From contig JAIVFJ010000033.1 of the NCBI GenBank assembly GCA_025765615.1, positions 352,501 to 416,500 of the forward strand: 64,000 nt of DNA. The letters run 5' to 3'. Below, piece by piece: positions 45,942 to 59,260 of the stretch. The notes below the pieces were generated by a model that saw nothing but the letters and a program-made list of their open reading frames with translations, was not told where the DNA came from and did not search any database. Source of the stretch: Zopfochytrium polystomum (taxonomy: Eukaryota; Chytridiomycota; Chytridiomycetes; Chytridiales; Chytridiaceae). The stretch's first letter is position 1. Each line of letters starts with the position of its first letter. Made by a program: the position numbers and the translations under genes.

Positions 45942-48900
45942 TTATTCAACACTAATCCGTGCCGCCATCAACCCCAGTTTCCTGCTTACCAGCACTTCGA
46001 CCAGCTTATGCTGCTGGCCGTGGGGAAGCTCGATCGAGAATCCTTGGCTTTCACCGCCGCTCGCAGTCACGCGCGAACTTTTCTTCGCTTTCGACTTCAC
46101 CGACGCGACCAACGCGCACTCCTTCACGCTCACATCGACAGTCGCCTCTTCGGGTTTCGGAAACGGCCCCGGCGCGCAGACGTCCACGAAAACCTCGCTC
46201 GGGTCGCAACCCCCCGCAACCTCGCCCCACCACTCCTTCGGCCTATCCTTCGCGACAACCCGCTCGACGGCAGCGACGCTGCCTAGGGCAGCACAGCCGC
46301 TCTCGTCGAGCCGCCGCCACGCGGAGGCTGCGAACGGTGCGGCGGGGAGCTTGCCGAGCGCCGCGGGCTGCCCGACGGGGACGATCCCGCCCTCCGTCCA
46401 CACGCACAGCGTCGCAACCCACGACCCGTGCGCGCCGAGCGTGGACTCGGGAAGCGCGAACGCCGCCACCGCGAGCTCGGGGTCCCACGCGAACGACGCG
46501 AGCAGCTGCAGCTCGCCCTTGGCGGCGGCCGCGGCGCCCGGCCCCGCAAGCTCGTGCAGGAGCGGCCGCTTTGACAGCGCCACCGCCAGGTGTTGGCCGC
46601 GGTGCAAGAGCAGCGAGATGTCCGGTTTGGCTTCGTAAGTCAGGCGCACGAGCCGCGGACGTGTGGAGGAAGGGTGTTGCACGGCCGCGTGGAGCTCCAT
46701 TTCCCAGTTGAAAAGAGGGTTCGAGCTGCTTCGTAGGAGCGCGGATAGCAGGAGGCCTGCGTGCGACGCGAGTCTGATTGAAAGAAAGTGGACCAGTGTG
46801 GCGGGGGATATGGATGCCACAGCTAAGATAGATGCTTTGTGTCAGTTGTGTGCCTTCATTTCGTGGGGAAAAAAAAAAAAAAGAAAGGAAAAAAACGGGA
46901 CCTTCGACTTCCGAACCAGGTGCCTCGGTGGCGGTGGCCGTCTTGTAGGCTTTTAATAGGCCAAGGACAATGAAGCCCGGCGACGGGTTCAGCTTCGGGC
47001 CGCTGTCGCTGAGGGAGCCCCACGTCATACGGAGGGTCGGGCTGCCGACGGCTTCCAAAGGCTGAGCATCGACCAAGGAGAGGCCGCAAAGGTACTCGAA
47101 AAGGGGAAGCGAGACACCACCGAGCCACTTCTCAACGAGCTGGCGGGAAGGCTGTTTCTTGTCACCAATAATACGGTACAGGCGAATCGTTTCGAGAGAT
47201 AATCGTGCGTGCTGCGAGCGACGAAGCAGCGGCGCAGCAGATTGAACAAGGAGCGGGACGGAAGTATAGTCGGCAACGTTGGAGCAGTCGATGAAGTCGA
47301 ACACGGCCGTTTCTCCCTTTTCACCCGGCGACTCGGTCAGGATTTTGATAATATCTCCCCGAACAAGAACCACCGTCAGACGGCCACCGTCAGCACCCGC
47401 TCGGAATGCAGCAAACTGCTCCGTCAGAGTGGAGACAAGCTTCTGGAAAGCAGTCGCCCCTACTGCTTCACGAGGGATTGACACAGCGCGGAAGATGGAC
47501 GACGTGGCGTATACCGTATACTGCATCTCCGGAGCCAGCAAGAGCGTGCTGTTCGCGTGAATCAAATTTTTTCGGTCCGCCCCCAGGGACCCGCGCGAAA
47601 TGTAAGTCGAGATTTCCGCGCGGGACTTTGGCGCCGCGCCGCGAACCGCGTCAAAGGACAGCTCTACGACGCGCTTTTCGGCGGGCTTCACGACCGCGTC
47701 GCGCAGCCGAAGCATTTCGGTGAGAGTAAACTTTGATTCAAGCCAGGAGCGGAAAACCTCGCGCATGGACTGTTCCGCGGCGTGAGCTGGCTCATTCGGC
47801 TCGTTCAGCGACGTGCGCGCTGATAGCCACGACGGCCAAGGCTCGTTCGCCAAACGCTCGAGACTGCTCTTTAACCCAACAAACTCGGACTCCGTCAACC
47901 CGTGGCTTCCCCACACAGCCACTACAGCTTCGTCCGGCGCGCTGCTCCACGCCATGTGCAACAGCACCGCGTTCCGCGCAAGCATGCTGACGTTGCCGTC
48001 GTTCAACACAAACTCGCACTTGCCGCCTTGAAGAACACTACCTTGAAATTTTCCCGCAGTCGCCAGGACGTTCCGCACGTCCCCGCACGCGCCAAAAAGC
48101 ACCCGCATGTCCCCGCCGCCGCCGGGGTATCCCGCCGCTGCGACGTTGAAGCCGGGGGTGTTGCCGATGGCGTAGTATTCGCTCGCCGTCGGGGACCACG
48201 GCGGGTTCTGCGACGTGCGGCTCGGGCGTCGAAGCTCGCTGTCCGGAGTTGGTTTACGCGTGTCCCTGGGTTGCTTGTGGCGGCTCTGGTCGCTCACAGG
48301 GACACGCTGCTCCAAATAGTCCAGCGTAGGCAGCGTCGTCGCCGGCGGATAGTGAAGATTTCGCTCCGCGCGAATCGGTTTCGACCACATACCCATTGCG
48401 GCTGCCCGATGGCGCCCCAGGTGCTCGCGAGCTTCGTGGATGCCCTCAATGTGTTCGGGACCTGCAAAAGCGCTACCAATAACATCAACATTGCCAGCGT
48501 AGTTGACCGCCACGTGCACACCGCGCTGCTGAATCTTTTCCAACCCCCACTTTGCGGGTTTGCCTGTAAAAATAAAGCTCGAAGCCGAGATCGTGCAGTT
48601 GCTTCCGCCTTTGATGAACACCGAGACGGGATCGTTCGACTCGAAATGACACTTGTGGATTGCCACGGTCGCCCCGTAGTCGATGGAAAGACCAAACTGC
48701 GCGCAATTAGATATGGTCACTCCTTTGAGAGTCATCGACAGATCCAAGCGACGGGACAGGCCCCACGCAACGGCGTCCGCGGTCGGTTGGGTCAGTCCGC
48801 CTTGACCAAGGCCAACCGACAGCTGCATGGCCGTTGAAGCATTCTCAAAAGTGCCTTGAGCCAGGATGCCCTCCGCCTTGCACTTTGAAATTTTAGATTC

Positions 48901-49803
48901 GCTCACGTTGACGGTCCTGGCACCGCCGTATGCGACTATTCCCTGCCTGCACTCACTAATAGTGAGACCGTTGGCGTCCAGCCGGCCTCCGCGGCGCACT
49001 TCGACGGCCTGCCTGGCCAGCTTTTCAAAGCAGCAACGTGAGATCGTCGCGCGACCGCCATCGATCACCACTCCGCCCTCTTGGTAGTCCTTGACGGAGC
49101 AGCGATGGAGAATCAGCCTTGCCGACTCGACGACGCACGCTGCCGCAAACGTGCCGCCGCCCTCGAGCCGGACACCGGCGACGAAGGACGCTCCTCCCAA
49201 AGCGAGCACCGCGTGCGAGAAAGCAGACCGCAGGACGACGTCGCCCAGGCCGATGTACCCCGCGCCGCCGGCAAACGAAGGCCCGAAGTTGGTTTCGTAG
49301 ACGCCCGGGCGGAGGACGTGGACCCGACCGCGCGGCGGCGACGCCGCCATCTCGGAAACGGACGAGACAAGGACGACGGCACGACGATCCCTCGGCATCC
49401 ATTCCCCGTGCCGCCGCTGCAGCCGCACGTACGCCGCGAGGGTCTCGGCGTCCGGGGTCGGCGCCGTCGCCACGGCGCAGCAGACTGCCGCGGCGGCTTC
49501 GAGGCCGCTGTCTCCGTCGCCGTCGTCGTCGGGGAGCGACCGGGCAAGGCGGCTCCACGCCCTCGCGTTCATAGGGTCGATGGCGAGTGCGGCGCGGCAG
49601 TCTGCTGCGGCTTGGGCGAGGTTGCCGAGGGTCAAGTGGCAGGCGGCGCGGTTGGTCAGGAGCCGAGCGTCCGGGGCCGCGTCGCCGGTGCGGGCGGATG
49701 CGGATATACCGGCAGAATATGCGTCGATCGCGCCGGCGAGGTCCCCTTGTTTGTAGAGCCGGTTGCCCAGCTCGCGAGCAGCGTTTGCGTCTGCATTGCC
49801 CAT
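45942..49803 (-). CDS. TPR / right-handed beta-helix / DUF4470 protein
   Basis: Start MGNADANAARELGNRLYKQG opens a TPR array (GNRLYKQGDLAGAIDAYSAG, RLLTNRAACHLTLGNLAQAA, CRAALAIDPMNARAWSRLA). Residues about 190-450 form a parallel beta-helix of the NosD/pectate-lyase type: repeated short strands with Cys/Gly turns (RLILHRCSVKDYQEGGVVID, ATISRCCFEKLARQAVEVRR, KGVTISNCAQFGLSIDYG). A DUF4470 domain follows (EYYAIGNTPG, MRVLFGACGDVRNVLATAG, SMLARNAVLLHMAW). About 550 further residues extend to the end across one intron (about 46814-46925), the last exon running 45942 to about 46813. DUF4470 proteins in fungi often also carry a MYND finger; none is seen. Whether the helix binds glycan or protein is unknown. 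Frame intact. Confidence 0.85.
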
Positions 49804-50579
49804 TTTCCTTCCAGGAGGTGGCACTATTTGGAAGGAAGACGGGGTGGCGGGTGTGAAGGGTGTTTGCAGGGAGCGCAGATGTGAGAAGAAACCGTCGATG
49901 GCGGCAAGTTGGAGCCGCACCTCGGCTCGGCGACGCACAAAAGGGTCAGGAGAAGGCCAGGAGAGGGCCAGAGTAGGGCCGGCAGTTGAAAGAAAGAAGA
50001 AACTCGAAATTCCCAGGAGAGAAAGAAGAGAAGCGGTGAAATTTCAAACCTCCTTCTTTCCTTTCTCCATAGCTTTGTCCACACTTTATTCTTTGTGATC
50101 CTTAGTGATTAGTACTTCACTGGCAATAGATACAACGGAAGTACGTAGTCTTCTCAATACATCCTTCACTTAGCGCCTCCAAACCGAGAGGCCCAGAAGA
50201 GCCCTAACCATGGCAAACGAACACAGGAACCCCTCGCCCCTCTCCTCCGGCGCCAAAAGTCAGCCGATTCGCCTCGCCGTAATCATGAATGATGCCATTG
50301 CTTCGCAGTAAACCCGCGCGCAAAGAACAATCTTGACCCACTCACGTCCGTATGTCCGTCTGAAGAAACATGTCAGAAAGACAATCAAAGTATCCAAACT
50401 CTCCGACTGTGTCAGAGTTTCGGTTACGGCCAAATAATTCCCCCACCAGCTCGACCTACGGTTTGTATTCTGCGCCCGGCTCGAAGTAGGCACGTTGAAG
50501 TAACTTTGATATCAGTACCATATCCGTCGGATTCCGGGCCCCACCAACCATCCGCTTTGTTACCTCCCCGTCTTTCTCT
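49804..50579. other. Divergent intergenic region, left part
   Basis: Promoter side of the TPR/beta-helix gene. A minus-strand open frame at 50260-50493 lacks motifs. No other gene seen. Confidence 0.45.
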
Positions 50580-50753
50580 CACACACACACTCACACACAC
50601 ACTCTCTCTCTCTCTCTGTCTCTCTCTCTCTCTCTATCTCTCACTCTCTATCTCTGTCTCTCTCTCTCTCTGTCCCAAACAGTTCAATAGTTCAACCGAC
50701 CGAAATGGATGTGATCTGTTCCGGTGGAGTCTGGCTTCCGCGGGTGGGCTCGT

Positions 50754-50800
<47 letters not shown>
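50580..50800 (+). repeat. CA/CT and CT microsatellites before the sterol reductase
   Basis: (CA)n then (CT)n with few interruptions at 50580-50672, and a pure CT tract at 50753-50800, ending about 165 bp before the start codon at 50966. Confidence 0.93.
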
Positions 50801-50803
<3 letters not shown>

Positions 50804-50965
50804 ACTTCTCTCGCTCTCGCTGCTTGTCTTCCCAAGAAATGGATCGCGAGTTGACGTGAGCATCGAGAAAAAAGAAAAAAAAAAAAAAAAGGAAAGAAAG
50901 AAGGGAAACAAAGAAAATAGAAGAAGAAAAAAAAAAGAAGAAAAAAAAACAATCAAAATCAGAAA

Positions 50966-53890
50966 ATGCCCCCGGTGGCGTCGGCGGTGGCAGCAACAGC
51001 ATCGACAACCAACACAACACGCGCAACGTCGACGACGGCGACCACGACGACGACAAGGGCCGTCCCTCGCACCACCACCACCACCACCACCACGCCCGCC
51101 CCATCCACAGCAACTACTACTCCACCACCGCCGCCGCCGCCCACCCGCAAACGCGAAAAGGCCGCCCCGCCAAAGCCGTCCCTCGCCCTGCTCATCACGT
51201 CCCTGCTCATCGACTACCGATGGGTCTTTGTCGTGCCCGTCGTCCTCCCGCTCTCGTACCTGTTTGCCGCCTACTGGGCGTGGCGCGGTTGGGGTGAGTT
51301 TAGAGCGCTGCCTGCTCTCGTTTGGCGTTTCGTGCGTTCGTCGTGGAACGGTCGATCGGGTTTGGCTTCTGGATCGCGTGGCTTGGCGGTGGGTGCGACG
51401 CATCGCACTCGCGGAACAAATCAAGAGTGATGCAAGGGCTGAGCGACGCATTCATATTCTCTATCGCCATCCTTCTATGCTGCAGCCAGCATAGCTTCGC
51501 GGATCGGGCGGCCGAGATGGGGACGACGCGGGCATTCGCCAGTTTCCGTCCCCATTCTTCGCCGGAATCGAATCGTGGGGCGTGGCGGCAAAATCGCATC
51601 GCGTCTTTTCCCTTTTTCTTCTTTTTTTTTCTTACTTTTCGGACATAACATATCAATAACTTCTCTCTTGTGTATTGAACTCTCCGTACTCACCTCCCCA
51701 CAGTCGTCCGCGTACTCGGCAAGCCATTCCGAACCCATGACGGCACCGTCAAGTACATTCAGAAGCAGATCGACGAGTGGCGAAATAAGGGATCAAAGGG
51801 CCTGCTCTGCTCTGCCAGGCCCGCGTTTTTGATGGTACGCGTGAATCTTGCTGTTGTTCGCTTAACTCTACTTTGCGCTCTTTGACCCGGTGGCCTATTC
51901 TCTTTTGTTCCCTGAAAAATATAAAGGTCACGCTTCGGGACGGACTGTACAAGACTAAAGACAACGCGATCCACCTCCCGCTCTGGGACATTCTCGAGCT
52001 GGACACGGAAAAGAGAACCGTCAAAGTGGAGCCTGGCGTCAGCATCGGCCAACTCACGCGTTTCCTCATTCCCAAAGGATGGTGCATCCCCGTCATTCCC
52101 GAGGTTCGCGCCACCGGTCGCCCCCCGAAACCTTCGGTACCCTTTTTCTGACGCATCAACGCGACGGCCGCGAAACTGTCTTTCCCACTACAAACCCCGC
52201 ACATTCCCCACCCACCCGAAACCGCCTTCAAAAAAAAAAAGTACGACGATCTCACCATGGGCGGCATGCTCTTTGGCTACGGCATCGAAGGCTCCTCCCA
52301 CAAATACGGCCTCTTCAACGACATTGTCGTCTCGGCGGACGTGATCGTCGGCACGAACGAGGTCGTCCACTGCTCCGCCACCGAAAAACGCGGACCTCTT
52401 CCGCGCCCTACCCTGGAGCTACGGCGGCGCCGGCTTCGCCGTCATGATCGAGCTGCGCATCATCCCAGTCAAAAAGTACTGCAGGCTCGTCTACGAGCCG
52501 GTTTCGAGGGTCGACGATATGGTCAAGCGGTTTTCGGAGCTCGCGGAGGCCCCGGAGCCGCCAGAGTGTGAGTGAGGAGATTCTTTTTTCTCTGGAAGGG
52601 AATGGGCGGTGATAAATATTTGCCGTCTCTTATATCTTCTCTGTGACAGACCTAGAGGGGCTGCAGTTTGACTATCACCGCGGAGTGCTGATGCACGGCG
52701 ACTTTGCGGACGAAGTCGGGAACGACGGGTACCTCAACGAAATGGGAAAATGGTGGAAGCCATGGTACGTGTTCTGTTGGAATTCCCACCTCTGGACGAA
52801 AGCCTGACATTGGACTCGCCCCCCTACAACATCAAAAAAGGTTCCACCGCCACGCCGAGCTCCTCTCGAAAAAACCCGCACCCGACAGTCGAGTACGTTC
52901 CGCTCCGCGACTACTTCCACCGCCACACCCGCTCCATCTACTGGATCTGCGACAACATCGTCCCCATGGGCAAACCACCCCATTTTCCGGTACAACCCTC
53001 GGCTGGCTCATGCCCCCATCGGTCAATTTTTTGAAGCTGACCCAGACGGAGGGGATGAAGGATTTTTACTTTGATAAACACGTCAGCCAGGATTATTTGG
53101 TGCCGCTGGATAAGATGAAGGAGGGGTTGGATTTGGCGCATCAGGTGCGGGGGGTGTGTGTGTGTGGAAGGTCTTTTGCCGAAGAGCGTCGCTGCCAATA
53201 TGCTTTATTTTCCTTGGCCGAGTCTGGAATTTAACCCCTGTCTGTTACGGATCTTCCCCGTTGCCACAGGCTTTTGAAGTCTACCCCGTCTGGCTCTGCC
53301 CGCACGCCGTCCTCAAGACCACCCCGCAAGGCGCCATCCGCGCCCCGAAAGACGGTGCCGAGATCGAGCAGTACGTCGACATTGGCATCTGGGGCGTGCC
53401 CGGCCCCGTGCCGCGCGGCGAGGCGTTCTCGGCGCACGACGCCGGTCGGTGAGTGTGTGCGTGGGGGTGTGGGTCAGATTGGTTGGTGGGGGGGGAAGTG
53501 TTGAAGTGCGACGGGCGACGAAGAGGAACGAGTAGTGTGAGAAAATTTTAGTATCCCATCGTTCTAAATCATTCTTTCACCATTTCTTTGCTGGTTCGCA
53601 GCGAATACGAGACGTGGCTGCGCAAGAACCGCGGGTACCAGGCCATGTACGGGATCACCGAGATGAACGAGGCCAGAGTTCCTCGAGATGTTTGACATGT
53701 CGCTCTACCAGGTTTGTGGAAACGCAACGCGAACGAACGTTGACCTACACCAAAAAAAAAAAAAAAAAAAAACAAAAAAAAAAAAACCTCACCCCCGCTG
53801 ATCCCCCCAGGCTGTCCGCAAGAAGTACGGCTGCGAAGGCGTGTTCATGGACGCAGCGCAAAGGTGCTGAACCCGCGCAATCGCCGGTGA
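50966..53890 (+). CDS. DHCR24: Delta(24)-sterol reductase (DHCR24/DIMINUTO-like), multiple single-base frame breaks
   Basis: FAD-dependent ER-membrane enzyme of sterol side-chain reduction. The N-terminus is Thr/Pro-rich, then has a membrane helix (WVFVVPVVLPLSYLFAAYWA). Further exons give VVRVLGKPFRTHDGTVKYI, the FAD-binding PCMH part (VKVEPGVSIGQLTRFLIPKG, WCIPVIPE, MGGMLFGYGIEGSSHKYGLF), YLEGLQFDYHRGVLMHGDFA, VEYVPLRDYFHRHTRSIYW, LGWLMPPSVNFLKLTQ, FEVYPVWLCPHAVL and a C-terminal AVRKKYGCEGVF. About eight introns. Frame breaks that look like one extra base occur near 52385 (A run), 52883, 52978-52995 (two, C runs), 53670 and 53860. In the last case the frame then ends at 53890; unshifted it stops at 53870. 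Either an error-rich stretch or a recent pseudogene. The next two genes act on sterols. Confidence 0.85.
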
Positions 53891-54793
53891 AAAAAGAAAG
53901 TCGTCCGGACCCAGTCCCAGAACCTGGGGGCTTTGCAAGCGCGAAGCCCTGGTTGTGGGGCCAAGCACCCAGGAAGTGGGAATAGGTTGTGGAGGGGTGG
54001 TGCGGGGGCGTTGGGGCGATTGAGTTTAATGACTCGGAAGGGGGAGGCGGCTATCCTTTTTTTTATATTTGATGGGTGCCTTTTTTTTTTTTTCTTCTTC
54101 CGGTTTGTTCCTTTCTCTGTTGGTAGCGCCTCCTGTGGGCAAGGCGTAGATTTTCCTTTTTTTTTTTTATATGTGGCGGCGCGTAATGCTTTATTGTACG
54201 ACGGGCGCCTGCAGTGATTAACATGCCCTTGGCTGCTTTTTGCTTCCTTGTCTGGGGAGTGTGCTGTGTGCTGTGTGTTTCGTGTGTAGGGGGATCCTTG
54301 ATGGTGCGATGGATCCGCCTCTGCCAAAGTGTCCCAGAGCGCCCAGACAGGCGGATCAGAAGAAATTGATTTTTGCGGTCAAAAAACTCTAAAACTTTAA
54401 TTTACACTAGCCCCCGGTTTTTTTAGCCGAGATGACATAAAAAAAGAGAGAAAAGAAGGAAAGAAAAAAAACATTTCCAGTTCGACGTCATCGCCACAAA
54501 CGTATGTGAGAGAAGCGAGGCGGATTTACAGCAACAAGAAAAAGTTCGCGTAATCACCTCCCCTGTCGAAAACAAGTTCGGAAGAGGAGGAGGAGGAGGA
54601 GGAGGAGGAGGAAAGGCGAGGCCCTGACTCGAATAAAAAAAATGTGTGTGTCGCGAATGTGGCCAAAGAAAGCGATGTGGTCGAAGAAAACATGGGCACA
54701 ACGAGCAGCGTGGGGCCGTAGAAGAAGTAGCTGAAGGCGGGCGGAACCCGCCGCTTATTTCGTTGTTGGTACAGAGGGTGGCTGTGTGGAGAA
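53891..54793. other. Intergenic after the sterol reductase
   Basis: 3' flank with T-runs (54057-54070, 54080-54093) and a (GGA)n tract at 54581-54613. No gene supported. Confidence 0.5.
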
Positions 54794-54812
54794 GTCTCTC
54801 TCTCTCTCTCTC

Positions 54813-54843
<31 letters not shown>

Positions 54844-54885
54844 TTCTCTCTCTGTCTTTCTACGTCTCTGTCTCTCTCGGTCTCT
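54794..54885 (+). repeat. CT microsatellite before sterol glucosyltransferase 1
   Basis: About 90 bp of (CT)n with CCT and TTT interruptions, roughly 350 bp upstream of the start codon at 55238. Confidence 0.92.
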
Positions 54886-55092
54886 ATTTTTTTCTTGCCT
54901 CTCTCGCATAAATGTGACCCGGGTGTCTTTTGCTCCGACAGGCGGAACAACCCACGGCGAAAGAAGAAAGACAAATAAAACAGAAAAAGGAAAATAAAAT
55001 GGGTGGGAAATATTTATTTATTCTCCGCCAAAGCGCCGCTGCCGCTCCCTGTCGTTGCTTCTCCCTTTACCCTTTCCCCCCATCGACTGATC

Positions 55093-55135
55093 GCTCACTC
55101 ACTCCGCTCACTCACTCACTCACTCACTCACTCGC
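55093..55135 (+). repeat. CTCA tetranucleotide repeat
   Basis: Run of (CTCA)n about 100 bp upstream of the start of sterol glucosyltransferase 1. Confidence 0.88.
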
Positions 55136-55237
55136 TCCTCGCTTACTCGCTCGATCGCACGCCGAGATCGCTGATAAGCTCGTGGGACGACCATCAAGGC
55201 CGGGTTCCCAAGCTTAAGAAGCAACAAAGGGGCACAC

Positions 55238-58200
55238 ATGGCGCTCGACAAGCCCGAAAACTCCTCGACCCGCAAGCCACGGCGTAAAGACACCAGACGC
55301 GACGACGCCGACGACGACGACGACCGCGGCCGCGCCCCCGCCGCCAACCGCGCCGCCGTGGACGCCGCCAGCTTTCTCCAAACCGCGGCCGTCGCCGCCG
55401 CCACCGCCGGCGCAAGCCCGCGCGCCGACGCTCTCCCCGCCTCCGCCGCATCCACAAACGCAGCTAACGCAGCCGCATCCGCCTACATCGGCTTTGCGCC
55501 GGTCGCCTCCCTCCGCTCCTCCTGGATCACAGTGTCCCCCGTCCCCGTGCCCGACGGCGTCCCTCACTACCCGGGCCACGTTGCGTACTTTTTGGTCCTG
55601 TGGGAGACCGAGACCGCGCAGTACATGATTGCGCCGTCGTTTCAGAACGATCCGAAACTCATCAAGGTTTCGTTGAACGATTAATGTAGTGCGGGATGAC
55701 GAAATGGTTTGACCTTTACCGAAAAAAAAATCAGCCGTTTCAGCGCGAGATGGCAAGCGTTCCGATTGATCCCTCGGCTACGCTGGAGGAAAGAGTCCAG
55801 TCGTGGCTCCGTGATCATCCGGCGCACGAGGTCGATTTTGTGGGTTTCTCGTACAAGCGAAAGGAGGAGATCCAAAGCTTTGCGTCGCAGTGGAGAAAAG
55901 GCTCTCTAAAGGTAAATAATAACTTTCGGACTTTGAAAATCCCCTCCTCTCAACGAATCTCTCAGTACAATTCATTCTGGAACAACAACACCTACTTTGT
56001 CGAAGCCCTGGCCGAATTCGCTCTGCAAACGAAATCGGGTCCGTCCGCGTCGCTCACACCACCAAAGTTTCGGCGCAGCAAATCCTCGACGAGGCTGCCG
56101 GCGGAAGACAACTCGCTCGTCGCGAGGGCCGTCCGGAACTTGTCGGCGTACGCCTCTTACCAGTGCGCCCCTCAGCCCTTGCCGGCGGAAACGTGCCGCA
56201 ACCCGCACACCCTGCGGCGTCCCCGACTCCATCTACTCCGTCTCCGTCAGCAACGACGGGCGCGTCGACGTCACGGTCGCGGACGGCAACAACCCGACCC
56301 CGCCCGGTGGACGCTTTGAAATGGAGTACCAGCCTACCGTTCAGCAGTTCGCCCGCACCGAGCTACGGAGATCGGTCTGGGGCTACCGCCACTCGGTCGA
56401 CTCGGTTCCTGCGCTCAATATTGTCATTCAGATTGTAGGATCCCGCGGCGACGTGCAGCCGTTCGTCGCACTCGCAAAGGAGTTGCTGAGGTACGGACAC
56501 CGGTTGCGCTTGGCGACGCACGCGACGTTCCGCAAGTTTGTGACGGAGAACGGGATCGAGTTTTATCCGCTGGCCGGGGACCCGAACGAATTGATGGCGT
56601 ATATGGTGAAGAGTAAGTTTTTGCCACACTCGATTTTCTTTTACCGCCCAACACAAACGCCCGCCGCCCCCCCTGCCCCAGACCCGGGCCTCCTACCAGG
56701 CCTCGCGTCCATCCGCGCCGGCGACGTCCGCAAAAAGCGCGAAATGATTACCGCCATCCTCGACTCGGCCTGGAAATCCTGCGTCGAGCCAGACCCCGAC
56801 GACCCCGACGCCACGCCCTTCGAGGCCGACGCCATCATCGCGAACCCGGTGTCGTTCGCCCACGTCCATTGTGCGGAGCGGCTCATGGTGCCGTGCCACA
56901 TCATCTTCACCATGCCGTGGAGCCCGACGGCGGCGTTCCCGAGCCCGTTGACGAATATGAATTGTATGTAGACCCCGTCTTTAAGTGTGGGAGCCGCCGC
57001 TCCCTCCGTCGGGTTAGCGGAATCTGATCCGCTGCAACAAACCAAAAAAAAAAAACAAAAAAAAAAAAAAAAAACAACAACAGATTCCTCTGGTGGCACG
57101 AACTATTGGTCGTACCAGGTCGTGGACGTGTTGACGTGGGAAGGCCTCGGCGACATTATCAACGCCTTTCGGAAAAACACGCTGGGCCTGCAAAAGCTGT
57201 CGCCTATCGGCGGCCCGGCCATTGTGAAGAGCCTGGAGGTGAGTGGGAACAACCAAAAACAATTATGCCTTCCGTCGAGCGGTAATTGATAACGCTGATG
57301 TGATTGTTTTTCCATTGTAATCGAAAACAAAAAAAAGGTTCCGCACACGTATATCTGGAGCGAGGCATTGATACCAAAGCCTCAGGACTGGGGTGCTCAT
57401 ATTGGTGAGTGCGGAGGCCAGCATGTCTTTTTTTTTTTTTTTTTTTTCCCGCGCACAAACAGATCCTTGTTTTCAGATGTCACTGGGTTCATTTTTTTGG
57501 ACTTGGCGAGTGCGTACACGCCTCCGCAAGATCTGGCCGATTTTCTCGCGGCGGGTCCGCCCCCTGTGTATATTGGTATGGAGCGACTTCAGACGTAGCA
57601 AACCCACCGTATGACACTATCCCCCGAAACTCTGTATCTAGGCTTTGGCTCCATCGTTGTCGACGATCCGGACGCGTTAACTGCAACGATCTTTGAAGCT
57701 GTTAAAATTGCCAACGTGCGTGCCATCGTGTCGAAAGGGTGGGGAGGCCTCGGCGGCGCAGGTCAGGACGTGCCCGACGGCGTTTACATGATCGGCAACT
57801 GCCCGCACGACTGGCTGTTCAAGCAGGTGTCGGCCGTTGTGCATCACGGCGGTGCAGGAACGACGTCGGCAGGGCTGAAGGCCGGCAAACCCACGGTCGT
57901 GGTTCCGTTTTTTGGAGACCAACCCTTTTGTGAGTCCCATACCGGTTTATGACTGCGCATGTCTTCACTCTCGCCTAACGTCGCGTGTCCATGGGCGCCA
58001 AAAAGGGGGAGCCATGATCGCGTCCATCCAAGCCGGCCCCCCTCCAATCCCCTTCAAAAAGCTCACCGCCGACCGCCTCGCCTCCGCCATCCACTTCTGC
58101 TTCGCCCCCGTCGTCGTCCAAACCGCCGCCCTCGCCGGCGCCCGCATCACCGCTGAGAACGGCGCAGCCGCCGCTGTGCGAAGCTTCCACGCCCACCTCC

Positions 58201-59260
58201 CGCTAGACGCCATGCGCTGCGACGTCGACCCGCACAGAACCGCACGATGGTTCCTCCCCGCCCTTGGAAAGAAAGTCTCGGACGACGCCCTTGCCGCACT
58301 TGCCGCCCGCGGTGGCGGCGGTGCGCTGTCGGTGAAAGAGCCGTTTCGGTTTAAGCGGTGGGACACGGACGGCCTCGTGCTCCCCGGCCCGCAGCAGAAC
58401 GGCGTTGTGGCCGCCCCGACGCAGCAGCTGGTGCGCTCTACGGCGTCGGGGAAACCGCCGGCGGGCAATCGACCAAGGCTGATTCCCCATTCTGCGGCCG
58501 CCGCGGCGGACACCGCGGCCTCCTACGCGCGCATCGCGCTCTCCGCCACCGCGGCCGTCGTCTCCCCGCAGCTGATCGTCTGGCAGCGCGAGGCCGGCCA
58601 CTTGACCGCAAAGATCGGCGAGGCACTGTCCGGCGGGCGCCCGTCGCCGCAACGTGCCACGGCCGCCTCCGCTGCTCACACTCCCGCTGCAGCAGCCGCC
58701 CCCGCTCCCCGCGCGGCCCGCCGTCGTCGACGGTTTTTACAACAATTTCCCGCCCGCGGCGCCACTGATCCCCGCCCGCTCGGCGTCCTTCGAAACATCC
58801 AGATCTGCCGCGACGGCAATCGGGAGCTACGCCCCGAGCAGCACCACTTTCTCCCCCGCTCCCGCCCCACCTCGCCGCCTCCGCCATGGCCCCGCCGCCG
58901 CAACCCGTGACCACGGCGGTCCCAGCGGCCGGCATCGGCGGCAACGGCCGGAGCGGCCTCGCAGCCCGCCTCGCGCGCGCCGGCCGCTACGTCGAGGCCA
59001 ACGCCACCGCAAAGGCCACCCGCCGCTGGGAGCGCGCGGTCGCGCCGCGGCTGCCGCCCGGCCGGTTTGGACTCGTTGAGGTCGGCGGCGGTGGGGCGAG
59101 GGCGTGGACGCTGGCGGAGGCCGCGCCGTGGACGGCGAAGGTGTATGTGTATGTCCCGCCTGAGGTGGATCTGGGTCGGCGGATGGGGGACGAGGAGTTG
59201 GGCGAGGCTGCGGCGAAGTTGGTCGCGGAGTGGACCGGGGGCGGGCGGGTCTTGCGGTGA
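55238..59260 (+). CDS. Sterol 3-beta-glucosyltransferase (UGT80/ATG26 catalytic type), copy 1
   Basis: Transfers glucose from UDP-glucose to the sterol 3-hydroxyl (GT1 family). Start MALDKPENSSTRKPRRK; residues 85-145 hold a module repeated in copy 2 (YIGFAPVASLRSSWIT, HYPGHVAYFLVLWETE, FQNDPKLIK). The GT domain begins at about 56415: ALNIVIQIVGSRGDVQPFVA, RLATHATFRKFVTENGIEFY, SIRAGDVRKKREMITAILD, PVSFAHVHCAERLMVPCHII, LTWEGLGDIINAFRKNTLGL. The sugar-nucleotide motif is VVHHGGAGTTSAGLKAGKPT then VVPFFGDQPF (57830-57930). About ten short introns. A C-terminal Ala/Pro-rich extension follows WGAMI at 58010, and several single-base frame breaks occur (near 56220, 58650 and 58880). The final segment (VKVYVYVPPEVDL region) ends at 59260. 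No PH/GRAM domain as in yeast Atg26. Confidence 0.88.

Noticed and set aside
50724..51494. Open frame through the CT microsatellite
   Set aside because: Encodes only Leu/Ser repeats followed by Lys and Arg runs; translation of simple repeats.
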